60,000 nucleotides of DNA from Diphasiastrum complanatum (Eukaryota > Streptophyta > Lycopodiopsida > Lycopodiales > Lycopodiaceae): contig CM055109.1 of the NCBI GenBank assembly GCA_029204225.1, positions 3,054,147 to 3,114,146 of the forward strand, written 5' to 3'. This document shows, one piece after another, positions 21,436 to 32,342 of the stretch; the stretch's first letter is position 1; each line of letters opens with the position of its first letter. A program made the translations under genes and the position numbers. The notes beneath the pieces were generated by a model, which worked only from the letters and a program-made list of their open reading frames with translations, ran no database searches and was not told the origin of the DNA.

Positions 21436-21890
21436 TAGAAATCAAAGTTAATCTGATATACATTTTAAGTAAGCTCTAAATGTGATATTGTAATTAGTGT
21501 ACAATTAATTAGAGTTGTTGTATTCAGTTGTGTTTGGGACGTGACCCGTTAGGATATATTGATCAGGCATTAATCCTATAGCCGGCTACTTGGGTTAGCC
21601 GAGTAGCCACACATAGGAAGAATTAGCGTGTACAAAGTTATTTACAGTACTTGCTATACTTGGGGGCATGTCCTAAGTTTGTCGGTCGAATTTGACCATA
21701 TTGGGCCCGACCTTAGTCTGACAAGTGGTAGGCCAATTTAAGGACACCTGTCTTTTCATGCAGTTTGTGAATACTCTATATGTACAGTGTTTCTTTGTAA
21801 TCTATTAACTTTTGTTGTGCCATCTTTGAGAGCTTGTGAGGAGTGGCTATGGTGATTGTGTAATGTGATCTACATACTGCACTAGATTCT
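21424..21890 (+). repeat. possible LTR
   Basis: A purine run AAGGGAGAGAG is followed by TTAGAAATC, which would fit a polypurine tract and an LTR start with an altered TG. The tract contains a 7-bp inverted repeat GGCTACT...AGTAGCC (about 21592-21616) and promoter-like A/T runs near 21775. No second copy is found in the window, so this stays tentative. Confidence 0.3.
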
Positions 21891-21894
21891 ATCG

Positions 21895-23620
21895 GAATTT
21901 CAACTGATCTACCATTTTAAACTCACTAGACAAGGAAATTTTTACATCTTTAATGCCATCATGATCACTTCGTGTGAGAATTATATCATCAACATATAAA
22001 ACCAAAATGATGATCTTTCCATCATTGCATTTGTAGTACAATGATGGTTCATAAGAACTTACAACAAATCCAATGGAAATAAGATAAGAATGAAACCTAG
22101 AGTACCAAGCTCTAGGTGCTTGCTTAAGTCCATAAAGAATCTTTTTCAAAAAGCACACTTTGTCTTATTTTCCATCTTTGATGAATCCCTTGGGTTGGCA
22201 CATGTAAATTTCCTCATCCAAGAATCCATTCAAGAAAGCATTTTTCACATCAAGTTGAAAGAGCTCCCACTTGAAAGAAGTAGCAAGGCATATGATCAAT
22301 CTGATGGTTACAAGCTTTGCAACAGGAGCAAAGGTTTCATCATAATCTATGCCTTTGACTTGTAAAAAACCTTTTGCTACAAGTCTTGCTTTATACTTAG
22401 TTATACTTCAATCTATATATCCATTTAAAAGTAAGAGGCTTCTTTCCATAAGGGAGATTAACAAGATCCCAAGTTTGATTTTCCAACAAAGCATCAAACT
22501 CTACTTGCATAGCATCCTTCCAACTTTGAGACTTAATTGCTTCTTCAAAACATGTTGGTTCTTCAAGCATAGTAGTCAAGAAAAAATAAGAGGTGTGTAA
22601 TTGAGAATCTTCCCTTTGCTTTCCTTTGTCACTATAAGTGAGCCTTGATGGCTCGGCCCTCACTCTTGTTGTTCTTCTTGGCTCCTTTGGATCTTGAGCA
22701 AGATCCTCTTGGTCTTCAACTCCTTGAAGCTCCTCCTCGCCCATAGCATGATCATTGATAAGATGAGAGTTGTTGGAAAGTACCTTCTCTTTGCCATTGA
22801 GAGATTCATCAAAAAATACATCTCTACTTACAACTACTTTCTTGGCAATAGGATCAAATATCCTATATGCTTTACTATTTTCACTATAACCAACAAAGAT
22901 GCCTTTAAATGAAGTAGCATCTTCCTTTTTCCTTACTTCTAAAGGAATGTGTACATAACAAGTACATCCAAAATTTTTCAAATCACTAAGATTGGCTTTT
23001 TGCCATACAATGCTTTATAAGGTGTGAGACCTCCAATGGCACTATTAGTCATTCTATTACATAGAAAGTTTGCACATAAAATAGCTTCTCCCCAAAATGA
23101 AATAGAAAGTGATGCATCTAATCTCAATGCTTTAGCACGCTCACATGTGTTCTATTTTTCCTCTCGGCCACCCCATTTTGTTGTGGGGTGTATGTGCAAG
23201 TAAACTCTCTTCTAATGCCATTAGTTTGACAAAACTCTTTCATACTATTGGAGATGTACTCCCCTCTAGTATCACATCTTAATACTTTCAAGCTGGCATT
23301 AAGTTGCTTTTCTACAAGAGTTTTGAACTTCACAAAGGTTTCAAAAACTTCACTTTTCTTAGACAAGAGGTAAATCCAAGAGTATCTTGATTTATCATCA
23401 ATAAAAGTGACATACATAAGAGCTCCACCATTAGATTCATGTGAAAAAGAGTGAACATCTGAGTGAATAAGATCAAGAGGAGAGCTAGATCTTGTCAAAG
23501 ATCTCTTGAAAGGTTGCTTATGAGATTTGGAGAGTCCAGAAGCTTCACAAAGCTTGCCACACTTGGATATGGCTTTGGGAAGTGATAATTGATTGCTCTT
23601 TTTCTGTGCATCTCCTTGTC
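21895..23620 (-). pseudogene. copia-H pre-integrase, integrase and partial RT
   Basis: Minus strand from 23620 downward: CGKLCEASGLSKSHKQPFKR, LDLIHSDVHSFSHESNGG, FIDDKSRYSWIYLLSKKSEV, RCDTRGEYIS (SDNGGEY altered to CDTRGEY) and PQQNGVAERKNR. A frameshift near 23140 and a break near 22985 precede FGCTCYVHIPLEVRKKED and GIFVGYSENSKAYRIF. The linker EPSRLTYSDKGKQRED leads into RT: NQTWDLVNLPYGKKPLTFKW, a stretch with stops (22390-22160), then LYGLKQAPRAWYSRFHSYLI and LYVDDIILTRSD. It ends near 21895 before RNase H. Neither LTR is present. Confidence 0.82.
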
Positions 23621-23763
23621 TTACGCTATCTTGATTGCTAGAATAAAATCTGTTCTGTGATGTGTAGTCGCGTGTCTAGGTTCCTGTGAAGCTTTTGCAC
23701 AGAAGAAAATTCCAAAAGAAACAAAATCGTTTACGACAATGAAACGAAAACCGTTTTGCAACA
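23609..23763 (+). repeat. copia-D 5' LTR, last part
   Basis: About 150 bp ending CGTTTTGCAACA directly before a primer site. Only the 3' end of the LTR remains; the front is replaced by copia-H sequence. Confidence 0.6.
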
Positions 23764-23776
23764 TGGTGTCAGAGCC
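23764..23776 (+). other. copia-D primer-binding site
   Basis: TGGTGTCAGAGCC; one change from the initiator-Met type TGGTATCAGAGCC. Confidence 0.8.
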
Positions 23777-23827
23777 AACAGGTTATTACTACTAATATCT
23801 AAGGAGTGATTTTCTAGACAACACAAT

Positions 23828-24717
23828 ATGGCTACAACAATCTAGACAAGAGTAGCAATCAGTCTTGATGGCGCAAATTACAGAATCTGGAAATTCAAAA
23901 TCAAAACACTTCTGAAGGGTAAAGGCATCTGGTCGGTGACCGAACTCTCAGAGGTGTAGCCTCCAGAGGGAGATCCGAGGAGAGCTGAATGGATCAGAAA
24001 AGATGAGTGTGCAATGATGATCATCGTTTCATCCATAAATGAAGACCTACTCATGTAGATTGAAGACTGCGAAAGCAGCCATGTAGTATGGGAAAGATTA
24101 AAACAGAAGTATGAAGTGAGAACTGCAGCTTCAGTCATGCACCTTCAAAATCAGCTCATATGATGTGAGACAACCAATTGGACCAGCATGTTGAGAAGAT
24201 CAAAATGATCTGCGCTCAACTCGCTGCATCAAGATAGGAGCACCAGATCCCAACACCACAACAGCTGATGTACTTCATGAAGTCTCTAATGACGTCCTAT
24301 CAGCCACTGAGAATGCTCATATTGAGTCTACCAGATATGACATTCGACAAAGCAGTCAGTCTTGTCGTTGATGAGAGACTGATGAGGGACAAAGGAGAGG
24401 GAAGCAGTGATCAAGAGAAAGCTCTCTTCACAAAAGGAAAGAAGAAGAACAAGAAAAAATCTAGATTCGAGAAGATGAAGTCCTCGAATAAAAAAACAAA
24501 TTCCTATGATCACTGCCATAAACCAAGCCATACAGCCAACAAATGCTGGTTCAATCCAACAATACCTTGCATGCACTACAAGAAGAAGAGGCACTCTGCA
24601 TAGGATTGCAGATTCAACCCAAAAAGAAAGAACAAAGCTGAAAAAACTAATATTGCAGAGTCATCCAAGGATGCAGATAGAGGTGATGAAGCCTTCACGA
24701 TACTTGACGAAGCTTCA
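23828..24717 (+). pseudogene. copia-D gag
   Basis: The ATG at 23828 opens a frame with RVAISLDGANYRIWKFKIK, typical of a copia gag start. Early TAG stops occur in the first copia gag block and after LSEV. The frame continues through KDECAMMIIVSSINEDLL, VVWERLKQKYEV and VMHLQNQL, is shifted near 24170-24260, then reads LRMLILSLPDMTFDKAVSLV. Two knuckles follow: YDHCHKPSHTANKC, with the first Cys changed to Tyr, and CMHYKKKRHSA followed by a stop and DCRFN, so both are damaged. Confidence 0.75.
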
Positions 24718-25839
24718 ATGAGCTACACCAAACAAGACTACGATGTAGTTATTGATTCAGGAGCAACAACACACATCATCTACAACAAGAAAATCTTGAT
24801 TGACTTCAGAGAACTCAAAGACAATAGAGCAATGATTCTAGGTGATGGGAGCAGAAATGATGTCAAAGGCATTGGCACTCTACAACTGCGAACACTGTCA
24901 GGCCAAGAAGAGATGACAGGAGCACTCTATGTGTCTTCACCCAAAAAAATTTTGCTATCAGTCTCCAAGATGGAAGATCTTGGAATTCGAGTTTTGTTCG
25001 ATGACAACACATGCCGCATGATCGAGAAAACGACAAACAAGTTGCTGATGGTCGGATGCAGAGAAGGAAACCTCTACCAGGCCAAGATAATCAGCAACTC
25101 TGATAGCATATTAAATGCATCAAAAAATGAAGATCAACTCTGACATAGGAGAATGTATCATCTGAACATGCGGAGATTGTATGACATGTGCAGAAAAGAT
25201 ATAGTCACAGGTTTCAAGATATCAGCACCCGAAACTGAGTTCTGTGAAGCTTGTCAAAAAGGCAAACAACATCGAAATCCATTCACACATGAGGGAAGAA
25301 GAGCCAAGGAAGTTCTTGAGCTCGTCCACTCAGATGTCTGTGGACCAATGAAAATGGATTCGCTCCCAGGTTCGAGGTATTTTCTGATGTTCATAGATGA
25401 TTATAGCCAGATGAGCACGATCTATTACCTAAAAAAGAAATCTGAAGTGTTTGATTCTTTCAAGAAGTTCATGGCATTTGCAGAGCGACACACCTCAAAG
25501 AAGATTCAGATCATCATATCTGACAAAGGAGGTAAATACAAAAGCAAAGAATTTTCAAAGTTCTGTCAAGAACAGGAGATAGAATACCAGGTCACTCCTA
25601 CATACACACCAGAATATAATGGTGTCACAGAAAGAAGAAACATAATGCTGGTCGAAGGAGCCAAATGCATGATGGCATAGACTCGATTGCCAAGTCAATT
25701 ATGGGTTGAGACAATAGCTGCAGCAGTACACCTGCAGAATAGATTCACAACGACAACGTTGGAAGATAAGACGTCGTACGAAATGTGGACAGGTAGAAAG
25801 CTTGATCTATTATACGTACGCGTTTCGGATGTGCAGCAT
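24718..25839 (+). pseudogene. copia-D protease, pre-integrase and integrase (first part)
   Basis: VVIDSGATTHI is the protease active site. Then GRAMILGDGS-like and LLSVSKMEDLGIRVLFDDN blocks, a stop where Trp of LWHRRMGHLN is expected (25141), and EFCEACQKGKQHRNPF. The integrase core has LELVHSDVCGPMKM, FIDDYSQMSTIYYLKKKSE, ISDKGGKYKS (for SDNGGEY), TPEYNGVTERRN and a TAG at 25678 (CMMA-stop-TRLP). WVETIAAAVHLQNR and SYEMWTGRKLDL follow until a solo LTR interrupts at 25845. Overall pattern resembles TNT1-like copia (inference from motif style only). Confidence 0.8.
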
Positions 25840-25844
25840 ATAAG

Positions 25845-26491
25845 TGTGAAAAATACAGATCCTAAGTGGATCTAAACTCCAAGATCATTGGCTTGAATGC
25901 TTGCACTCCAAACTACATAAGCTAGGAATTGGCAACACATTCTATGCTACCTAGAATGCAAAGAACTTGATCAAAAAGCATTTATCACAAATGGAAACTT
26001 CCATAAACATCAAGTGCGGCCCAAAATAGCATTATACAGTCCATAATACATCAGCCTATCACTTTTGGAAAGCACCTAAGATCATACACACAAAGCTTGA
26101 ACTCAATCACTACACAATGCCAACAATGGAAGGAGAACCCAATAGAAAAATCTCTCATTAAGCAAATGAATACAATGGATCTGCTCCAACCTATTTCTCC
26201 ACGGCCTACCTGCTATATATAGCTGAGAGAGATGACTCTCTCTCCTCTCTCTAGACCCTCCTTACCTAAAATATGCCCTATATAGGTAAAATTGGCATAT
26301 ATGTCCAAAATACATGAAAATGGACTCATTTCGAAGGTCTTGAAGTTTGACACTTCTTCATACTGAAAAAATACACTTACTAAAAATATCTAGACCTGTT
26401 TCACACGTGTGAAAAGTCAGATCCTAAACTATGTGCCATTTTTAGCAATTTTGGCCTAAAACTAGACAAGGAAATGTTGACAATTTTCACA
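25845..26491 (-). repeat. copia solo LTR inserted in copia-D
   Basis: Runs TGTGAAAAATACAG ... GACAATTTTCACA, 647 bp, with ATAAG duplicated on both sides (25840-25844 and 26492-26496). Removing it restores the integrase frame. The orientation is inferred from similarity of its left end to the minus-strand ends of the A-family LTRs. It contains the palindrome TTTCACACGTGTGAAA (26399-26414) and a TATA-like CTATATATAG near 26212. No internal element sequence is attached. Confidence 0.9.
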
Positions 26492-26496
26492 ATAAG

Positions 26497-27435
26497 CACA
26501 TTCCAAAAGAAAAAAGCAAGTTTGATGACAAATCAGAGAAAACAATCATGGTCAGGTACTTGAACGGAACACAAGTGTACAGACTCTATGATCCAACCAC
26601 GAAAAATGTTGTTTTGAGTAGAGATGTGAAGTTCGATGAGTCCATATTCCCTGGACTAAAAGATGAAAGAGGCCATGAGATCTTCACACTGCTGCCAATT
26701 CAAGAGGGAGATCGAGGACATACATCAAATTAGAATGCAGAGCCATATACTCCAGAACAACAAGAAGCAGAAGATCAACCCCATGAACAAGAAACGTTCG
26801 AACAACGACGAAACGAACCCAGAAGGTCAACAAGACAGAGAAGACCTCTAGACCGTTACAATCTTCAGTGGAGCGAAGACACGCAGTTCGAGTACTGCAG
26901 GTTCACTAAAGAGCCAACAACATATCAAGAAGCTATCCGGAATCTAGAGAGAGAAATCTGAAAGTAGGCAATGTCAGAGGAGATCGAGTCGATGAGACGA
27001 AACGAGGCATGGACATTAGAGCCACTGCCAAAAAATAGAAAAATAGTCGACTGCAAGTGGGTGTACAAGAAGAAGATGAAATCAGGTGGCACCATTGGCC
27101 GCTACAAGGCAAGGCTTGTCGCGAAGGGCTACACGCAGTGATATGGTGTTGATTATTTCGACACATATTCGCTGATGGTCAAGATGGCAAGCATACGACT
27201 ACTCCTTGCATATGCCACACAACACAATCTGGAAATTCACCAGATTGATGTGAAAACAACCTTTCTCCACGGAGATCTAGAAGAGAAAAATTTCATGAAG
27301 TAGCCTAAAGGATTTGAAGACCCCGACAATCGACAATATGTCTGTCGGTTGCAGAGATACATCTATGGTCTACAATAGGCATCACGAGTTTGGTGTAAAA
27401 AGCTCGATAGTCTTTAGAAGTCTCTAGACTTCAAT
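26497..27435 (+). pseudogene. copia-D integrase end and reverse transcriptase (5' part)
   Basis: Continues the D frame: SKFDDKSEKTIMVRYLNGTQ, YRLYDPTTKNVVLSRDVKFD, a charged linker, RRSTRQRRPLDRYNL, then [78 protein letters not shown]-stop-ASRVWCKKLD. Stops are mainly TAG in place of the expected Gln (before PKGFED and in GLQ-stop-ASR) and TGA in GYTQ-stop-YGVDY. It breaks off near 27435 before the YVDD motif; RNase H and 3' LTR are absent. Confidence 0.8.
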
Positions 27436-28226
27436 CCTTAACATGTGTTTATCATGTAGTAACATATAGTGTTTATGATCAATACCTGCACATGTTCATA
27501 GAAAAGGTTACTTCACTTATGGAGATTATAATTAGCCGTGCGTAGGCTCTTTGAACTTTACAAATGAATCACCATACTTCTTGACGACAAAAGGTAGATC
27601 CAAGCAAATCTTGAGTGATCATCAATGTTATAGTTTAATCTTCTCCTACTCATCCCTTCGCCCTCCTTCATCTCTCAATAATTCCCTCTCTCTGAATCAG
27701 TTTGCAGAAATATACGCAAAGTCAGAAACAGGCAGAACTGCAAATCTATCGCCTGCCTACGATCTGCTGCTGACTAAAGAGCACCGTTAAATTGACGTTT
27801 ACGGAGAAACATGACTTAAACTTGTGAAGGCAACAAACCGCAAACCATAGGGAGTCGTTATTACTCACAAGCACTTATGAAAGTTTTTAAAGGCAACGGA
27901 ATGTAAGTTTCCGTCAACCACCGTAAGTTCTCTTTCTTACAATCTCCTACGACGGAAAGAGCCATGACCAAGTCACCGAAAAATATCTTCGATGAAGTCT
28001 ATGAACTCACATCAAACACCGTAAGTAACTTACTTATGGCTATCAACAAAGTTGATAAACGACAAATAGCTTGCAAGTTCCTATGAAGTCAACTAACAAC
28101 TGGTGACCCATCTCATCGTTTAGCTCCATATGTTATCACGTACGGTTACCAACAAAGGAAGCAAATGATCACTTGTTCAATGAATGAACAACAGCTGAAC
28201 GAACAATCAGTGGCTGAACGAATAAC
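27436..28226. other. unassigned
   Basis: No gene or known element seen. Short repeats: CACCGTAAGT occurs near 27919 and 28018, and GCTGAACGAA near 28193 and 28213. Confidence 0.4.
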
Positions 28227-28531
28227 TGTAGACAAGATTATGACCACAACGACCCAACGTCCTTCACGCTCCTGACGCATACGAAGGATACATTACTCTG
28301 TATTTCTTCTTGCTTCACGATGCTCCAATAACTGATCTACAGATCTTGTTTAATAGCTGTTAATCATCTTTGTAAACTGTAATTAGAATAAACCAAGAGA
28401 TTCTCTGATAGCTATATATATACATCTGAGCGAAGTGAAGTTGGAGTAGTGAGTTGAACAATCTGTAGATGCACAGAGTGATCAAACGACCAAAAGGTCT
28501 TAAGTAGCTAGCTCCTTAGAGTTAGTGATTT

Positions 28532-28602
<71 letters not shown>

Positions 28603-28761
28603 AGAATTTTAGCTAATGTTTTTGAGTCTATAAGTAGGAACACGTGCTTATCAACGCTATTGTATTGTGTTCCGATCTCTTTTATGTATATAGATTTGCT
28701 ATTGTTCAATCTTTACATTCTTGTTGAATGCATTTGTCTCTCACTCTCTTACACACAAACA
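28227..28761 (+). repeat. copia-E 5' LTR (probable)
   Basis: Begins TGTAGACAAG, ends CACACAAACA and is followed directly by a primer-site-like TGGTTATCAGAAG (28762). It contains a TATA-like CTATATATATAC near 28413 and the GA array at 28535-28599. No second copy of this LTR is in the window, so the left edge is a guess. Confidence 0.4.
28535..28599. repeat. (GA)n microsatellite
   Basis: About 65 bp of pure AG between TTTAT and TCTAGAATTT. Confidence 0.97.
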
Positions 28762-29064
28762 TGGTTATCAGAAGTAGAGGATCGCATGGCTGTCCAAGAT
28801 GCCTAATGTTTTGCAATCCTACTGTTACGGTAGTTTAAAAACTCCTTCTCTGATAACCTAAAAGAACAAGCTCTTAGTTTCGTTCTCCAAGCAATCCACG
28901 TTCTTGAAATCACAGCTATTATTGTATTCATAATTGTTTTTCTTACTGCTGGTAGAGACATCCTTTACATCGTAATTGTCTGTCGTGTTCTGCTTCTGTC
29001 ATGGCTCCACTGCAGTCACAATCAATCGTAGACCATGCAGACCACCATCATACACCAACAGAAG

Positions 29065-29077
29065 TGGTATCAGAGCC
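29065..29077 (+). other. copia-E primer-binding site (consensus copy)
   Basis: TGGTATCAGAGCC, a perfect initiator-Met type site. It lies 300 bp downstream of a weaker one at 28762; the LTR end that should touch it (CA) is four bases away (CCAACAGAAG). Confidence 0.6.
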
Positions 29078-29160
29078 AAGGTTCATTGGATTACTAGAGT
29101 CTAGGACTTATTCTAACTCTATAGAACTGTTCTTTATGTTTGTGTTTCATCTCTGCTACA

Positions 29161-29439
29161 TGATCGCTATGGAAGGTTCAACCTCAGAGATCCGCTTGAT
29201 CAACAAATTCAACGGAGATGACTTCCACATGTGGAAGTTCAAAATGAGGATGATCTTGATTGAAAAAGCGTTATGGAGATTCGTCAACGGCTCCATAGCC
29301 AGACCGGTAGAACCCAAACAACTCCTATCATGGGAAGCCAAGGATGGCAAGGCTCTTGCCATTGTATCTCTAAACCTTAAAAACACTCAAATTGCTCATG
29401 TATCCAACTGCACTACTTCCAAAGAAGCATGGGATACAC
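29161..29439 (+). pseudogene. copia-E gag, N-terminal part
   Basis: From the ATG codons at 29161/29170 the frame reads LINKFNGDDFHMWKFKMRM, KALAIVSLNLKNTQIAHV and TTSKEAWDTL, the standard first half of a copia gag. At 29440 it is cut by the gypsy-G1 LTR. The rest of copia-E was not found with certainty; the fragment at 48541-49320 is of a similar type but cannot be shown to belong to it. Confidence 0.75.
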
Positions 29440-30249
29440 TGTTGGGAGTATTCCCAGCAAAGTGTAAATAAATAAAATCATCCAATAAAATGTGTTGCAA
29501 GGGCATGGCATCCTGCATGTATAAGCCCATGGCCCAATGAGCACGCAAATAAAGTTGTAAATAAAATAAACATGACTTGGGCCTTGGATCTAAAATAAAA
29601 CTAGAGGCCCAATCTCATTTTTAAACTTAGAGATCACTTTTTAGAGTTGGGTCCAAATTGGGACTCACATGAATCTTGTGATTTCTAATGTACTTTTTTT
29701 TGGTCCTTGGATCAAGTTGGGTCCAAGATGAATGGATAGGATCATTGTGAATAGTAGCCAATAGGATTGAGGGGCAAGGGCCTTCCCCACTTTATGAAAA
29801 GACACCATTTGTACACTATTTCCATGCTTAATGAGGAGGAAACTCTACCATTTTTGGAAGAGAAGCATCCTCATTTGCTATTCACTACTTGCTAATGCTC
29901 TTGATTGTGTTTTCCATTGCTTTCTATTTCCATGTTTATTGTTTGCCATAGTGAATGCTTTTCCATTAGCAAGCATAAGGAGCATTTGACCTAACCTCCA
30001 CCCTTACTCTCTTTCTCTCTTCTCTTCTCAACCTCTTCTTTTCTATCCCTTCCCTTCACCCAAATCATGATGAATGCTAGTGTAGAGGAGTAGAGTTAAA
30101 GGAGAGTACTGTTAGTGGTGAGTAGAGTTAAGGGAGAAAGTAGGTAGTTAACTAAAAGTAGCATCTATGCATAGTTAGTTACCTATCCAGTGATCTAACC
30201 CTTGTTGACAAGCGGGAGGGCTATACTACGCGAGATCTTCGACCCTACA
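29440..30249 (+). repeat. gypsy-G1 5' LTR
   Basis: TGTTGGGAGTATTCCCAGCA at the start, with its own small inverted repeat (TGGGAGTATTCCCA), and CGACCCTACA at the end; 810 bp. It matches the solo LTR 3821-4443 plus 10637-10839 and the fragment at 54890-55152. The five bases before it (TACAC, 29435-29439) should be its target duplication, but the right partner is lost. Confidence 0.88.
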
Positions 30250-30250
30250 G

Positions 30251-30268
30251 TGGCGCCGTTGCCAGGGA
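30251..30268 (+). other. gypsy-G1 primer-binding site
   Basis: TGGCGCCGTTGCCAGGGA, one base after the LTR. This sequence type is known from Athila/Tat-like plant gypsy elements. Confidence 0.9.
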
Positions 30269-30849
30269 TAGGTTTCCACAGACTAGTTTAGCTGCATTTT
30301 AGCTATTTTCTTGCTTTTTAGTTTAGGTAGATTTTTGGGAATTTAGAGTTAGTTTTCTGTATTTTTTTGTATTTGGACTATTCACAGCTAGTGGAGGAGG
30401 TGTGAGAGGGTAGAGGAGGCCCTGAACAACCTCTAAGGGTTTGAAACTCAAACCAACTAGCCAAAAAACCCAAAAAACACACCAACCTGCATTTTGGAGG
30501 GAAAAAGAGCTTAAAATCTCATCAGATTTTTATATCTCCAGAATCAGTGAGAATTAACCCTTGCATGACTAGCAGCAACTCCAGGGTATTGTCCCAGACC
30601 TGCATAGAAACCTGCGAGAGTTAGTTCCAAGAAGATTGTAGGAATCAGAGAAAACCATAAAAAATTCAAAAACCTTTGAAAAAATCCAAAAGAATACAAA
30701 TCTTCATAAGAACTCTCGCAGAGCCCTCTGAAGCTCCATCTCATTGAGACCAGGACACAGAGAAGCTTGCGGGAGTTAGTTTGATATCTAAGTGCCTGTG
30801 CGAGAGTTCCAAGTGAAAAACAAAATGGAAAAGTACCAGTGGACCCTCG
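30269..30849 (+). other. gypsy-G1 leader, first part
   Basis: Non-coding. Holds TGCGAGAGTT (30612), AACTCTCGCA (30714), TTGCGGGAGTTAG (30767) and TGCGAGAGTT (30798), i.e. one motif in both orientations. Interrupted at 30850 by copia-C. Confidence 0.75.
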
Positions 30850-31531
30850 TGTTAAAAATTCACAATTCTAGCTTGACTAGTTTTGGTCATATGACTTGTA
30901 AATAGTTAGATGGTCATGATGAGGCTTGTCACACGTGCCAAATAGCATAGGATTCCATTCATAAGGATGTTCTCAAGTAGACCTAAGTGTTAGAACCTTT
31001 GGAATGAGTCCAAATTATGCTTAGATACAAGGGAGAAAAAATAGGAGCTATTTTTGGTAATTTTTGCATTGTTGAGGGATCTCCAAGATTCCAACCCTAA
31101 CTTGGTAGGGATGAAAGATCCACCAAAATTAGCATTAGGGATAGGTTTAGGGCTACTCATACCTGCCCAAAACCGTGATGGATCATGTATATATAGGTGA
31201 TGATATCTCACCAAAATCAATCAAGCAATTTCATGTTTTTTCTCTCATAATGGTGCAATTGCTCTCTATGTTCATAATTGTTTGAGTACTTGTGATTACT
31301 AATGATTATAGGATTGAATGTAGGTATGGTGTACAGTACTCAGACTGTGGGAGGCCGTACTTTCACACGTGTGAAGCCTTCTTCAAGGATTTGGGCCATT
31401 TAGTGAGGTTCAAGCATAGATTTTTGATGGATTTTGATGGTTCAACTTGTGCTAATCTTATGAAATCATAATCTATTGTTTCCCTCATCATTTCAAGTGT
31501 TTTAGGATCCTTATTTGCTGTAATTTTTACA
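30850..31531 (+). repeat. copia-C 5' LTR
   Basis: TGTTAAAAATTCAC ... AATTTTTACA, 682 bp. TATA-like ATGTATATATAGG near 31183. G-box-like TCACACGTGCC at 30930 and palindrome TTTCACACGTGTGAAG at 31360. Confidence 0.95.
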
Positions 31532-31543
31532 TGGTATTAGAGG
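31532..31543 (+). other. copia-C primer-binding site
   Basis: TGGTATTAGAGG directly after the LTR; one or two changes from TGGTATCAGAGC. Confidence 0.8.
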
Positions 31544-32342
31544 CTAAAGGCTGAAATGAGCTAAATCCTTGGTTTTCATTCAATTTGATCACAATTTTTG
31601 ATCTAAATCTTGTGTAGATTGGATCTTAGCATCTAGTATTGATTCTAGAACTCAAAGTGACTCAAATACATTGGAGATTGGTGTTGTGTGACTTCATTTG
31701 CAGGTGTTTAGGTGTCTAAAACCAGAGGCAAAGTTGATTTCAATTCACATTACCAAGATAGCAAGTTTTGCTTGCTCCAAGCATTGATTTCTAAGCAAGT
31801 TTTGGAGGTGATTTCATAGAGGAGGCTTTCTAGCATTCAAGGAGAGGGAAGATCAGAGTTTTGGGGACTCTTCAAGGCTGTTCTAAGGTCTAGTAGACAC
31901 CTCCTAAAGTGATTTAGGTTCAGTCCAACCATTGCTTGACTTATGCACCAAATTAGATCAATTTTTCATCAATTTTGATCATTTTTTGCTTGTGATTGGA
32001 TAGTAGATTGTGTTGCATCCTCATTAAGTTCCATTTAGATCTTTTACAAGTGATTTTGGAAGTATATTAGGTTGCTGAAATTCACTCTTGATCAGATCAT
32101 TTGGAAGCTTTAATGTTCTTTATAGAAAGAGGGGCAATGCTACTAGTATTGTCTACTTCAATCAAGCAAGTGCATTGTTTCTAGTATTCTATGATTTGAT
32201 TTTGTTAGAGATCATTCTTAGATCTTTATAGGAAGTCTATTACTGATCTTTTCAGGTCCCTAAGAAGTGGGATAAGGTAGACCTTCAATCAAATCAATAG
32301 AAGTAACCTTCATTTGTGTCAAGTCCTTGATTAGGAGACTAG
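31544..32342 (+). other. copia-C untranslated leader
   Basis: About 800 bp, AT-rich, several short upstream ATGs but no conserved coding pattern. Confidence 0.7.
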
